Assembly (NCBI GenBank): GCA_030650495.1
Contig: JAUSEB010000320.1
Coordinates: forward strand, 1-33,377
Reading direction: 5' to 3'
From: Armatimonadota bacterium
GTDB taxonomy: Bacteria > Armatimonadota > UBA5829 > JAUSEB01
Length of the DNA stretch: 33,377 nt
Numbering within the stretch: position 1 is the stretch's first letter; the number at the start of each line of letters is the position of its first letter. Under the pieces are notes generated by a model. It had not been told where the DNA came from. It saw only the letters and a program-made list of their open reading frames with translations, and did not search any database. Shown here piece after piece: positions 8,153-16,487 of this stretch. The position numbers were made by a program, and so were the translations under genes.

Positions 8153-11100
8153 ATGAGAATGCGCCGCCTTTCGGAAGTGGTTGTATTAACATTCCTTTGC
8201 CTTTTGTTTCTATCCTGCGCAATTCTTCCGGCCCATTCTATTTCCATCTATGTAAGCCCTACCGGTGATGATGGGAACAGCGGCTTTGATTGGGGTTCCG
8301 CCAAAAGGACAGTCCAGGCCGCCATTGATACAGCCAATGCGGGCGATCAAGTATGGGTGGCTGCCGGGACTTATTTGGAACGCATCACCCTCAAGGCAGA
8401 TGTCGCCGTATACGGCGGTTACTCCGGAGGCGGGGGATCGAGGGACCCAGTCGCAAATGTTACAATTCTTGACGGAGAGAATGGCAACAGCGTTGTAACG
8501 GTTCCATCCGTCGCTGACGAAGATACTATAGTGGACGGCTTCACGATCAGAGGAGGCATTGGAAGGCCTGTATGGGATGGTTTCTCATTCACTTACTACG
8601 GCGGAGGCGTATACTCAAGTGGAAGCTCGGCGGTAATATCGAATAACATAATCACCGGTAACGACGCCGACTATGGCGGAGGAATATACTGCTCAGGCGG
8701 CGCTCCAACAATAAAAGGCAATAGAATCATTAACAACCTTCCGGAAGGAATTCGCTGTGAATCATCCACCGCGGTGATACTCGATAATACCATCAGTGGC
8801 AACACGTTTGATGGTATCTATTGTTACAGCTCTTCAGCGAAGATAGTTAATAATGTAATCGTCGCAAATCCAGGCAGTGGCATTCTTTTTTACTCCAGCG
8901 CTTCAGCAATAGTCACTAACAACACCATATCAGGCAATGGCTCAACATTAGGCAATGGTATCTATTGCAGCGGCTCCACGGTGAGCATTTATAACAACAT
9001 CATAACCTCCAACTATGCCGGGATCACCAAGTCAGGCGGCACGCTAACGCTCTACTGCAACAACGTCTTCCAGAATACTTCCATGAACTACTCGGGGGTA
9101 TCCGCCGCGACTGATGACATTTCAATTGATCCGAAATTCGTTGACGCGGCTTTCGGGAACTTTCATATCCAGCTCGACTCCCCTTGTCGAAACACCGGTT
9201 ATGACACCGCGCCTCAGCTACCTTCAACTGATATGGATGATCAGAACCGCATCGAAGGCGTACATGTTGACATAGGGGCGGATGAATCCTATGGTGAAAT
9301 ACGCTCGCAAGGGCCGTATGTGATAGTCCGAGTCGATGAAAACGGGGACGACGCAAACAACGGATCATCATGGGCTCTTGCGAAAAGGACCGTGGGAGCC
9401 GCCATAGAGGCGGCCTCGGCGCTTGGTGGAGAAGTGTGGGCAAAGTCAGGAGTGTATAACGAGCGCGTCACGCTTCGTCCGTTCGCTTATCTCTATGGCG
9501 GGTTTTTGGGCGTGGAGACATTGAAAAGCCAAAGGAACTGGACGGCAAACCCAACCATACTGGACGGCCAGCAGGGTGGACCTGTTGTAACCGCTGAAGC
9601 CTGCCACATTTGGAGCGGCATCGATGGTTTTACAATTCGCAATGGCGGCTCGGCTGGCGGAGTCACCTGTTCCTATTCTTCTCCTGCTATCGTTAATAAT
9701 ACGATCATAGGAAACGTCGGCCCGGGTGTGGACTGTAATAGAGCTACTCCGGCCATTAGAAATAATCTTATACTTGGAAATACGGGAGATGGGGTGAACT
9801 GTCTATACTCCAGCTCAGCTATATGTAACAACACCATACTGGGAAACATAAGCAGCGGAATCAAGGCTTCATATTCATCTCCGACAATATACAACAATAT
9901 CATCGTGAACAACAGTAAATATGGCGTGAATAAGATGAGCGGAACCGGCTCCCCGGTTCTCAAGAACAATTGCGTTTATAACAACCTCGATAACAATTAC
10001 TTCGGAATATCCGCCGGCCTGAATGACATTCAACAAGACCCTCAGTTTGTTGATGTTGGTTATGGTAACCTGCACATTCAGCCAACGTCTCCCTGCTTTA
10101 ATGCAGGATATGGCAGCGCGGTGGTAGCCGGAGATTTGGACATGGACGGCCAGAACCGTATTCAGGGGGCGCAAGTCGATATTGGCGCCGATGAGTCGGA
10201 TGGTTTGCACGGCGAAACGGGTCCGCAAAAGATTGTGAGAGTAAGCCCGACCGGGAATGACGGAAACGACGGTTCATCCTGGGGTCTGGCGAAAGGAACG
10301 GTGCAGGCGGCGATCGACTCCGTATCAGGGCAGGGCGGCGAGGTGTGGGTGAAAGCCGGAACTTATAATGAGCGAATAAGGCTTCTTGCTTTTACCTATG
10401 TATACGGCGGATTTGCCGGCAGTGAAACAGCAAAGGATCAGAGAGACTGGAAGATAAATCGAACGATACTCGACGGCCAGGGCGCCGGCAGTGTAGTCTC
10501 CGCGTATGACTGTGCTTCATGGAGCTGCATTGACGGATTCACAATTCGGAATGGAAAGGGGACGCCGGATTCTTACATGAGCCAGAGTCCCTGCGGCGGA
10601 GGAATCTACTGCGTCAATGCTGCTCCAACTATTTCAAATAACATAATCACTGACAACGCCGGAACAGTATACGGCGCCGGGATTTATTGCTATAACAGCC
10701 CCGCCATTATTAAGAATAACTTGATACTTGGCAACTTGGCTGTATGGACTGACGCCGGTAAAGGCGCAGGTATTCTCTGCTGGAATTCCGCCGCGACCAT
10801 ATCCAACAATGTGATTACATCAAACGTTGCATCGAACCAGGGCGGCGGGTTGTACTGCTATATGTCCGCGGCCAAGGTTGTGAACAACACTTTTGCCGGA
10901 AATAGCGCCTCCTCAACCAATGGCGGAGCTATTCACATTGACAACTCTTCGCTGAGCTTATCAAATAATATAATCGCCCTCAATACCTCCGGCATATACA
11001 AATCCTCAGGAACTCCGACGCTCAGGAACAACTGCGTCTATGGGAACGTTAATTTCGCCTATTCGGGACTGTCCGGCGGCGTCGGCGATATAACGACTGA

Positions 11101-12958
11101 CCCTCTATTAGCAAGCGCCGATTACGGCAATCTGCACATCCAGCCGGGATCGCCATGCCGTGAAACGGGTTACGACACGGCGGTGGAAGCGGGGTCTCTT
11201 GATATGGACGGCCAGAACCGGATTCAGGGAACGCAAGTCGATATTGGCGCCGATGAGTCGAACGGAAGCAGTTGGTCCGCGGGACCGTATGTCACCATCT
11301 ATGTCAGTTCCAACGGCAACGATGCCAATAACGGTTTGTCCTGGATTCGCCCGAAAAAAACGGTGCAGGCGGGGATTGACGCGGCGGCGGCGCTGGGCGG
11401 AAACGTTTGGGTCAAGGCTGGGCTATACAGGGAACGGATCGCGCTGAGTCCCTATGTCTATGTGTATGGCGGGTTTGACGGGCACGAAGTGGAGATTTCG
11501 CAAAGAGATTGGGTTTCCTCCCCGACCATTCTGGATGGGCAGCAGGGAGGAAGCGTGGTAACATCGAAAGTGTGCCATATTTGGAGCCGTATCGACGGAT
11601 TCACAATAAAAAATGGAAACGCCGTACGCGGCGGCGGAATCTACTTGGTTGGCGCATCTCCAACCATAGCGAATAACGTGATTACCGGCAACGCTGTCTA
11701 TCCTGCGACAACCGGCTCAGCCCGGGGCGGCGGAGTATATTGCGCTTATTCTTCTTCTACTGTGATAAACAATATCATAAACGCGAACACCGCTACCGGA
11801 GACGCCACTTACTCAGCTACGGGCGCTGGGATATACTGCCACGGTTCACCTGTGGTAATCTCCAACAATAGAATAACCGGAAATATCGCTTCTATTGACG
11901 GCTCCATGGGCGCCGGAGTTTATCTCTCTAACTCCTCGGCGGTTGTAACCAACAATACGATTGCCGGCAATACGTCTTCACAGGCCGGCGGTATTGATAC
12001 CTACAACAGCTCTCCCATGATCTCCAATAATATCGTGGCCTTTAACTCATCTGGAATTCGCAAAACCGGCGGCGCTCCCGTGCTTAAGAACAATGACGTT
12101 TTCTCCAACGGCGGCATTGATTATACCGGCATCACCGACCCGACGGGAACAAATGGCAATATAAAACAGGATCCACTGTTCGTTGGCATGGCGGCGGGAG
12201 ACTACCATATTATGGCGTTATCTCCCTGTAAAAACGCCGGTTTTAACACTGCTTCGGGAATGACTCTGCTTGACATGGATGGGCAGGTGAGAATTCAAGG
12301 GGCTAATGTGGATATAGGAGCAGACGAGTACTGGCCCGCGACCACAATCGCGTCTGCAAAGCAGGGATGGGATGATCTTGAAGTGGATATAAACGGGATG
12401 ACAGTCTCCGCTTCTTTTACCGATTTCTTCTATATCGAGAACGACCTCCGTACGATAGGAATCAGGGTGGATAAGACCGGACACACATTGACTGATGTAA
12501 TGAGAGCGCACGTGGTTGGCGTAATGAAGACCCATCCTTCCGGCGAAAAGTATATTGAAGCGTCCACGGCCGTTCAGAGCGATCCCCCAAATGACGCAGG
12601 TAGCGTCGATCCCTTCATGCTGCCGAATACCCAACTCGGCGGTGGCGCTTGGCAATACAATGACATTACAGGCTCGGGGCAGGTTGGTGTCACCGGAGGC
12701 TTCGGCCTGAATAACATGGGCCTGTTAGTGACGCTGATTGGCAAAGTGATTCCGATCGATAATACGACATGCTTCTATGTTTCCTATGGCTCCGTCAACG
12801 TCAAGGCTCTCGTTCCCGCGAGCGTGACCGACCTTCCGGATGAGAATACCTGGGTGACAGTAACAGGGATAAGCTCCATCGAAAAGGACGGCGAGAATTA
12901 CCTGCGATTATTAAGGGTGCGAAAGCAGTCGGATATACAACCAGTTCCGGGAACATAA
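8153..12958 (+). CDS. Secreted four-module right-handed beta-helix protein
   Basis: Protein of 1601 residues with a signal peptide (VVVLTFLCLLFLSCAILPAHS; a lipoprotein alternative at FLSC is weaker). Four homologous modules of about 300-350 residues start near 8243, 9310, 10219 and 11281. Each opens with a YVSPTGDDGNSG-like strand and an AKRTVQAAID segment, passes W(V/A)xxGxYxERI and YGGF, then a ladder of SNNIITGN/NNTIxGN turns typical of parallel beta-helices, and closes with DMDGQNRIQG and VDIGADES. A separate C-terminal domain (about 12336-12958; FTDFFYIENDLRTIGIRV...) resembles the OB-like domain found on secreted Armatimonadota proteins. Such helices often bind or cleave polysaccharides, but I see no defined lyase active site. 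The start at 8153 (AAGGAG 6 bases upstream) replaces the track start at 8003, which lies upstream of the promoter. Confidence 0.88.
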   Translation: MRMRRLSEVVVLTFLCLLFLSCAILPAHSISIYVSPTGDDGNSGFDWGSAKRTVQAAIDTANAGDQVWVAAGTYLERITLKADVAVYGGYSGGGGSRDPVANVTILDGENGNSVVTVPSVADEDTIVDGFTIRGGIGRPVWDGFSFTYYGGGVYSSGSSAVISNNIITGNDADYGGGIYCSGGAPTIKGNRIINNLPEGIRCESSTAVILDNTISGNTFDGIYCYSSSAKIVNNVIVANPGSGILFYSSASAIVTNNTISGNGSTLGNGIYCSGSTVSIYNNIITSNYAGITKSGGTLTLYCNNVFQNTSMNYSGVSAATDDISIDPKFVDAAFGNFHIQLDSPCRNTGYDTAPQLPSTDMDDQNRIEGVHVDIGADESYGEIRSQGPYVIVRVDENGDDANNGSSWALAKRTVGAAIEAASALGGEVWAKSGVYNERVTLRPFAYLYGGFLGVETLKSQRNWTANPTILDGQQGGPVVTAEACHIWSGIDGFTIRNGGSAGGVTCSYSSPAIVNNTIIGNVGPGVDCNRATPAIRNNLILGNTGDGVNCLYSSSAICNNTILGNISSGIKASYSSPTIYNNIIVNNSKYGVNKMSGTGSPVLKNNCVYNNLDNNYFGISAGLNDIQQDPQFVDVGYGNLHIQPTSPCFNAGYGSAVVAGDLDMDGQNRIQGAQVDIGADESDGLHGETGPQKIVRVSPTGNDGNDGSSWGLAKGTVQAAIDSVSGQGGEVWVKAGTYNERIRLLAFTYVYGGFAGSETAKDQRDWKINRTILDGQGAGSVVSAYDCASWSCIDGFTIRNGKGTPDSYMSQSPCGGGIYCVNAAPTISNNIITDNAGTVYGAGIYCYNSPAIIKNNLILGNLAVWTDAGKGAGILCWNSAATISNNVITSNVASNQGGGLYCYMSAAKVVNNTFAGNSASSTNGGAIHIDNSSLSLSNNIIALNTSGIYKSSGTPTLRNNCVYGNVNFAYSGLSGGVGDITTDPLLASADYGNLHIQPGSPCRETGYDTAVEAGSLDMDGQNRIQGTQVDIGADESNGSSWSAGPYVTIYVSSNGNDANNGLSWIRPKKTVQAGIDAAAALGGNVWVKAGLYRERIALSPYVYVYGGFDGHEVEISQRDWVSSPTILDGQQGGSVVTSKVCHIWSRIDGFTIKNGNAVRGGGIYLVGASPTIANNVITGNAVYPATTGSARGGGVYCAYSSSTVINNIINANTATGDATYSATGAGIYCHGSPVVISNNRITGNIASIDGSMGAGVYLSNSSAVVTNNTIAGNTSSQAGGIDTYNSSPMISNNIVAFNSSGIRKTGGAPVLKNNDVFSNGGIDYTGITDPTGTNGNIKQDPLFVGMAAGDYHIMALSPCKNAGFNTASGMTLLDMDGQVRIQGANVDIGADEYWPATTIASAKQGWDDLEVDINGMTVSASFTDFFYIENDLRTIGIRVDKTGHTLTDVMRAHVVGVMKTHPSGEKYIEASTAVQSDPPNDAGSVDPFMLPNTQLGGGAWQYNDITGSGQVGVTGGFGLNNMGLLVTLIGKVIPIDNTTCFYVSYGSVNVKALVPASVTDLPDENTWVTVTGISSIEKDGENYLRLLRVRKQSDIQPVPGT

Positions 12959-12960
12959 GA

Positions 12961-13022
12961 GGAAAGTTGAGGGTTGAGTGAAGAGAGTCCCTATGCTTCG
13001 GCTTGTTCTTTGAAGCCGAAGC
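12961..13022. repeat. Composite repeat: GTTGAG run plus 33-bp CTATGCTTCGG palindrome
   Basis: A GTTGAGGGTTGAG run is followed by a 33-base palindromic element (12990-13022) beginning CCTATGCTTCGGCTTG and ending AAGCCGAAGC. An exact 33-base reverse-complement copy lies at 15751-15783, again next to a GTTGAG-type run in the mirrored order. The 12959-13058 gap between convergent genes holds nothing else that I can see. Confidence 0.85.
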
Positions 13023-13058
13023 CGGACCTTAAACCCTCAACTATCCCTCGGACTCCCT

Positions 13059-13541
13059 CTACATATTCTCTATAATCTCCCCGACGCCCTCGATGCTGAC
13101 TATGCGCCACTCGTGAGTGGAAAAGATGAGATACCTCCTCAACTTTTCTCTTCGTAAATGCAGCGTGAGATCACGAGTGAATATAGCTTCATCATTCTTG
13201 CGATCTATTACACTGAACTGGGCGTCCAGGGTGGCGTTGTCTCCGTTGATTCTAATGCTCGGTTTCAGGATGGTTACATCGGGCTGCACATCAGACCGAA
13301 GCGCGTCGTATGTGCGGATGCGAAGAAAGGTGTAAGTCATCCCGGCATCGTCTTTGTAGTTTTTGGAGACTATTGAGACTGCTTGCCGGGGGTCGTTCTT
13401 CTCAACGCCGCCAATCCCCCATTGTAAAAGCTCAGCAATCTGCCTATCGTCGGGCAGTCTCTGCCGATTCAGGGAAACTTGGTATATAATACCGGCTGCA
13501 ACGGCAACCATAAGGACCAATAATATTATTCTTGTTCTCAT
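13059..13541 (-). CDS. Small membrane-anchored protein of unknown function (NTF2-like fold possible)
   Basis: Protein of 160 residues starting at ATG 13541 (minus strand), with one N-terminal membrane anchor (IILLVLMVAVAAGIIYQV) and a roughly 130-residue extracytoplasmic part. That part has a helical start (DRQIAELLQWGIGGVEKNDP) followed by beta-rich sequence (SIRINGDNATLDAQFSVIDR). The order helices-then-sheet, with a W near the end (THEWRIVSIEGV), resembles NTF2-like or DUF4440-type domains. That is a fold guess, not a family match. The longer track start would add 23 residues with no ribosome site. It is transcribed away from the polynucleotide kinase gene, with 75 bases between the starts, so the two may share a control region. 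Confidence 0.65.
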   Translation of the reverse strand: MRTRIILLVLMVAVAAGIIYQVSLNRQRLPDDRQIAELLQWGIGGVEKNDPRQAVSIVSKNYKDDAGMTYTFLRIRTYDALRSDVQPDVTILKPSIRINGDNATLDAQFSVIDRKNDEAIFTRDLTLHLRREKLRRYLIFSTHEWRIVSIEGVGEIIENM

Positions 13542-13616
13542 CTTCTGGATTGTACACCGTCCTCTTGTAGCGCGCAAGCAGGAATTTAGCGCCCAGAAGG
13601 CAAAACGCATAGTGTG

Positions 13617-14681
13617 ATGTCAACTCCGCAGTGGCAAGAATGTATATCGTCGATAATCGAGAACCCCGGCTTGGTAGTTGTGGTTGGAAACACTGACACG
13701 GGTAAAACTACCTTTTGCATGGAGCTTGTGAACGCGGCGGCGGCATTGGGCTTGAAGTCCGCGCTTGTCGACGCCGACATAGGACAATCGGACATCGGCC
13801 CTCCCGGCACAATCGGCCTGGCTCTTCCTACTGAACCGGTCGAAAGGCTGAGCGATCTCCATATTCGGCGGATGTACTTCGCCGGAGCCACATCGCCGGT
13901 TGGCAACATGCTTCCAAGCGTGGTCGGCGCGAAAAAGATGGCGGACGAAGCCCGGGAACACGGAGCAAGTCTGATAGTCGTCGACACCACCGGCCTGGTT
14001 CGGGGAATTATCGCGCGGAAGCTGAAAACACTAAAAATCGACCTTCTTGCGCCTCAGCACATAGTCGCCATTCAACGCGATCGCGAGATAGAACCGCTGA
14101 TCACGGCCTTCAGCAAAGTGGAAAAGAATGTCATCCATACTCTGAGTGTTCCTCCGCTCGTCAGGCAGAAATCACTGGAACTCAGGGCCGCCCGGCGGCG
14201 TCTCAGGTATGCGAAACATTTCGAGGGCGCGGAGTCGCACGTGATCAGGCTCGATGACGTGGGCTGCTGGGGAACCTGGCTGAACACCGGAACACCTCTA
14301 CCATGGCAGCGTGTTCGCTTTCTGGAGCGGGTTCTGAAGACGCGAGTTTTACATGCGGAGTCCGTCGGACGCGGGTTCTATATCGTGGTTGACCGCGCGC
14401 CGGAACCGCCTGAAGCGGCGCTGATCGAGGAACAATTGGGAACAAGAGAGATCAGCATTGTTCCAGGCTCAACGTTTACAAACGCATATATTGGTCTCGC
14501 CGACTCCCGCGCGAATACGATGGATGTAGGAATCGTGCAGGCCATAGAATTCCGGCAGCGGTATGTGTCGATCATCACGAAGCTCAAGTCCATTGCGCCG
14601 GTGCGCATAATACAGTTTGGGTTGATGCGGGTGAAGCCGGACGGAACGGAACTGGCGAAACTCAGGCCTGGGGAAATATAG
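13617..14681 (+). CDS. Clp1/GRC3-type polynucleotide 5'-kinase family protein
   Basis: P-loop protein of 354 residues (355 if GTG at 13614 is used). The Walker A is GNTDTGKT at residues 24-31 (VVVVGNTDTGKTTF). It is followed by the family signature VDADIGQSDIGPPGT, in which Clp1/Nol9/GRC3 kinases carry their substrate-binding aspartate and glutamine, and then by a Walker-B-like VVDTTG. Characterised relatives phosphorylate the 5' hydroxyl of RNA. The C-terminal third (about 210-354) is beta-rich and less conserved. The stop overlaps the start of the histidine phosphatase by one base (TAGTG), so the pair is translationally linked. Clp1-type kinases are best known in eukaryotes and archaea; bacterial members are little studied. 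An alternative reading is a general P-loop NTPase of the same clan. Confidence 0.8.
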   Translation: MSTPQWQECISSIIENPGLVVVVGNTDTGKTTFCMELVNAAAALGLKSALVDADIGQSDIGPPGTIGLALPTEPVERLSDLHIRRMYFAGATSPVGNMLPSVVGAKKMADEAREHGASLIVVDTTGLVRGIIARKLKTLKIDLLAPQHIVAIQRDREIEPLITAFSKVEKNVIHTLSVPPLVRQKSLELRAARRRLRYAKHFEGAESHVIRLDDVGCWGTWLNTGTPLPWQRVRFLERVLKTRVLHAESVGRGFYIVVDRAPEPPEAALIEEQLGTREISIVPGSTFTNAYIGLADSRANTMDVGIVQAIEFRQRYVSIITKLKSIAPVRIIQFGLMRVKPDGTELAKLRPGEI

Positions 14682-15322
14682 TGGATTTGATCTTTGTCCG
14701 GCACGGCCAGACGGTCTGGAACGCCGAAGACCGAATGCAAGGCCAATCGGATACTGAATTGAGCGAGCTTGGCTTACGCCAAGCCAAACAGGTTGCCAGG
14801 GTTTTGGCGGGCGAGGACATCTCGGCATTTTACTCCAGCGATCTTCAACGCGCGTCAGTGACCGCTGAGATTATTGCCGAAGAGCATAAGCTGCCGGTAG
14901 TTAAGACGCCGCTCTTGCGAGAGGTAAACCTTGGCTTCTGGCAGGGCTTAAACACAACGGAGATACAGGAGCAGTATCCCAACGAGTACGCGGCGTACCG
15001 CACTGACTCTGTTTTGAACCGTCCACCGGGCGCGGAGCGTATAGAAAGTGTAATTGATCGAGCGCGCCGGTTCATAGAGATGGTTACGGCGCGCGAAGCG
15101 GCGGGAAGAATTGTAGTGGTCGCGCATGGGGGTATCATCCGCGGGGCTTTGTGCTGGAGCCTTGACGCCGGACCTGAATTGTACAGGCGCGTCAGGCTGG
15201 AAAACGCCGGCATAACAACCATACGTACAAATGCTTCAGGCTGTCCCTCGTTGGTTTTGGCGGTGAATGACACATGTCATCTACGGTCTATGAATGATTC
15301 CGAGAATATCGAGGAGATGTAG
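14681..15322 (+). CDS. Histidine phosphatase superfamily protein (phosphoglycerate-mutase-like)
   Basis: Protein of 213 residues with the RHG motif at R7-H8-G9 (FVRHGQTVWN), the catalytic glutamate region REVNLGFWQG (E81) and the second histidine in VVVAHGGIIRG (H149). The domain fills about residues 1-200. It most resembles the CobC/GpmB/broad-specificity phosphatase group; whether it acts on alpha-ribazole phosphate or another phosphoester cannot be decided, because no cobalamin genes are nearby. GTG at 14681 has GGGGAA 5 bases upstream and overlaps the kinase stop. It is followed after 2 bases by a DUF1232 gene. The coupling to a polynucleotide kinase could mean opposing activities on phosphate ends, but this is speculative. 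Confidence 0.92.
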   Translation: MDLIFVRHGQTVWNAEDRMQGQSDTELSELGLRQAKQVARVLAGEDISAFYSSDLQRASVTAEIIAEEHKLPVVKTPLLREVNLGFWQGLNTTEIQEQYPNEYAAYRTDSVLNRPPGAERIESVIDRARRFIEMVTAREAAGRIVVVAHGGIIRGALCWSLDAGPELYRRVRLENAGITTIRTNASGCPSLVLAVNDTCHLRSMNDSENIEEM

Positions 15323-15324
15323 AT

Positions 15325-15639
15325 TTGGGAAAAATAAGCAGGCAATTCGGTGTATTTGACATAGTCCGATTTATATACCATTTACCAAACTTCGCCAGCC
15401 TTTACTGGAGGCTCTGGAAAGACCCGCGCGTGTCATGGCTGGCAAGATCGATGCTGATCCTGGCTCTATTGTACGTGCTTTTGCCGTTGGACGCTATAGT
15501 CGATTGGGCTCCTCTTGTGGGGCAAATCGATGATCTGGCGGTGATTGCCCTGGCTCTACGCGCATTCATACGCTTGATCCCAAAGGATGTGGTAAAGGAG
15601 CACGTAGCCGCGATTGACAAGAAAACGATTGCCGGTTGA
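15325..15639 (+). CDS. DUF1232 (YkvA-like) membrane protein
   Basis: Small protein of 104 residues. The DUF1232 core is clear: a short stretch with WKDPRVSWLAR, a hydrophobic segment (SMLILALLYVLLPLDAIVDW) and the family hallmark LPLDAIVDWAPLVGQIDDLAV, with the conserved Asp and PxxGxxDD. Function is unknown for the family. The start is TTG at 15325 with GAGGAG about 9 bases upstream, two bases after the phosphatase stop. It is probably the last gene of the three-gene transcript, because a repeat cluster follows. Confidence 0.85.
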   Translation: MGKISRQFGVFDIVRFIYHLPNFASLYWRLWKDPRVSWLARSMLILALLYVLLPLDAIVDWAPLVGQIDDLAVIALALRAFIRLIPKDVVKEHVAAIDKKTIAG

Positions 15640-15653
15640 CGGTTGTCAGTAAA

Positions 15654-15825
15654 CCTATGCGTCGGAAGGCTTTTTACACCGACGCTGGCTTTAGGCCCAT
15701 AGCTGCTCGCTTCGGGGTAAAAAGCTTCCCGAAGCATAGAAATTACGTTCGCTTCGGCTTCAAAGAACAAGCCGAAGCATAGGAATTCCCTTCTCTCAAT
15801 TCTCAACTCACCCCTCAACTCTTTT
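15654..15825. repeat. Cluster of three CTATGCxTCGG palindromes plus GTTGAG-type run
   Basis: Three palindromic units follow in a row: 15654-15684 (CCTATGCGTCGG...CCGACGC), 15709-15739 (GCTTCGGGG...CCCGAAGCATAG) and 15751-15783 (GCTTCGGCTTC...GCCGAAGCATAGG). The third is the exact reverse complement of 12990-13022. A CTCAATTCTCAACTC run at 15796-15825 is the reverse-strand form of the GTTGAG repeat. The 15640-15988 gap otherwise holds the leader of the zinc-ribbon peptide. Confidence 0.8.
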
Positions 15826-15875
15826 GGAACAACTCCGCATTAACACACGTATATTAAGTACCGCGCGCAGTAGGG

Positions 15876-15988
15876 TATAAGTTTACTAGATGGGCTTAGA
15901 CAAATATGCTCATTTGGGAGTGTTATATCCGACGCAGCTACAAGGCTGTCGGCGATCCCGGCGGCTCGTTGGAAAGAAGGAACCAAAG
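15876..15988 (+). ncRNA. Structured leader of the zinc-ribbon peptide with two exclusive hairpins
   Basis: A possible -10 box (TATAAG, 15876-15881) is followed by about 100 untranslated bases with three pairings. ATGGGC can pair with GCTCAT (about 15891-15914). CCGAC-AGC (2-base bulge) can pair with GCTGTCGG (about 15929-15952). The same GCTGTCGG can pair instead with CCGGCGGC downstream (8 bp, two G-U, CGATC loop). The second and third pairings exclude each other. The ribosome site (GAAGG) lies just after, between TTGG and CCAA. This is the layout of a switch or attenuator, but I cannot match it to a named riboswitch class. Confidence 0.35.
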
Positions 15989-16156
15989 ATGCTTTGCAGG
16001 TGTGGAAATGAGATAACTAACGTGCCGGAACACCTTCGCGGCCTGGTTTCGTGGGTCTGCCAGAAGTGCACGAACACCGCGCCAAAGGCAGCGCCTCTAC
16101 CTTTTGAGGTAGCGCCTAGGCGTATGTTTCTGAGGAAGTCTAAGAAGGCGGCATAG
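15989..16156 (+). CDS. Small zinc-ribbon protein
   Basis: Protein of 55 residues with two CxC/CxxC knuckles, MLCRCGNEI (C3, C5) and SWVCQKC (C24, C27), which together make a zinc ribbon, followed by a basic tail (MFLRKSKKAA). The start is ATG at 15989, with GAAGG 8 bases upstream; the longer track ORF from 15890 reads through the leader RNA. Function is unknown. Proteins of this kind bind nucleic acid or ribosomes, or serve as metal stores. It is monocistronic, with its own leader and a strong terminator at 16185. Confidence 0.7.
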   Translation: MLCRCGNEITNVPEHLRGLVSWVCQKCTNTAPKAAPLPFEVAPRRMFLRKSKKAA

Positions 16157-16184
16157 TTAGTCCTTAGGATTGTAACGGATTCCT

Positions 16185-16213
16185 GCCCGGCTTCGCTTAA
16201 AGCGAGGCCGGGC
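16185..16213 (+). terminator. Strong hairpin terminator after the zinc-ribbon gene
   Basis: A 13-bp stem (GCCCGGCTTCGCT with AGCGAGGCCGGGC, one T-G pair) closes a TAA loop and is followed by TTAATTCATTTG. It lies 28 bases after the stop. Confidence 0.8.
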
Positions 16214-16354
16214 TTAATTCATTTGTAATCCCCCGCAAATTTACTGTTATTGGTTGATAGTTGATGGTTAAGGGAGAGTTTAGATGGCTCCGGATTGCAA
16301 ATCCAGGGCTATCGGTTACCTGCTAAAGTCAAACTTTCTTAATATCCACGCGCA

Positions 16355-16383
16355 TTGACACACAAACTGGTGGGAACTATAAT
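16355..16383 (+). promoter_or_regulatory. Consensus sigma-70 promoter for hppA
   Basis: TTGACA (16355-16360), a 17-base spacer and TATAAT (16378-16383) make a perfect consensus. Transcription should start near 16390, giving a leader of about 97 bases. The leader contains a stem-loop at 16393-16427 (GCCGC/GCGGC and TCGCT/AGCGA) followed by GTTTTG, which may stabilise or attenuate the transcript. The rest of the 16214-16487 gap has a GTTGATAGTTGATGG run and a tRNA-Cys-like fragment (see rejected list). Confidence 0.85.
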
Positions 16384-16487
16384 CTTAAGGAAGCCGCTTT
16401 CATTCGCTAAAGGGCGAGCGAGGCGGCGTTTTGATTGTGTGGCCGGTTAAGAAAAGCGGCCTAATCAACAGGGAGGAGTTAGTGAGT

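Noticed and set aside
15929-15985. Possible c-di-GMP (GEMM) riboswitch, from the GACGCAGC string
   Set aside because: The required upstream GGGCAAACC-type half and GAAA-loop helix are not found, so only a generic structured leader is reported.
16270-16345. tRNA-Cys-like sequence (anticodon loop TTGCAAA with GGAG/CTCC D-stem)
   Set aside because: The anticodon stem has a mismatch, no acceptor stem can be formed and no proper T-arm is present. At most it is a decayed relic or chance.
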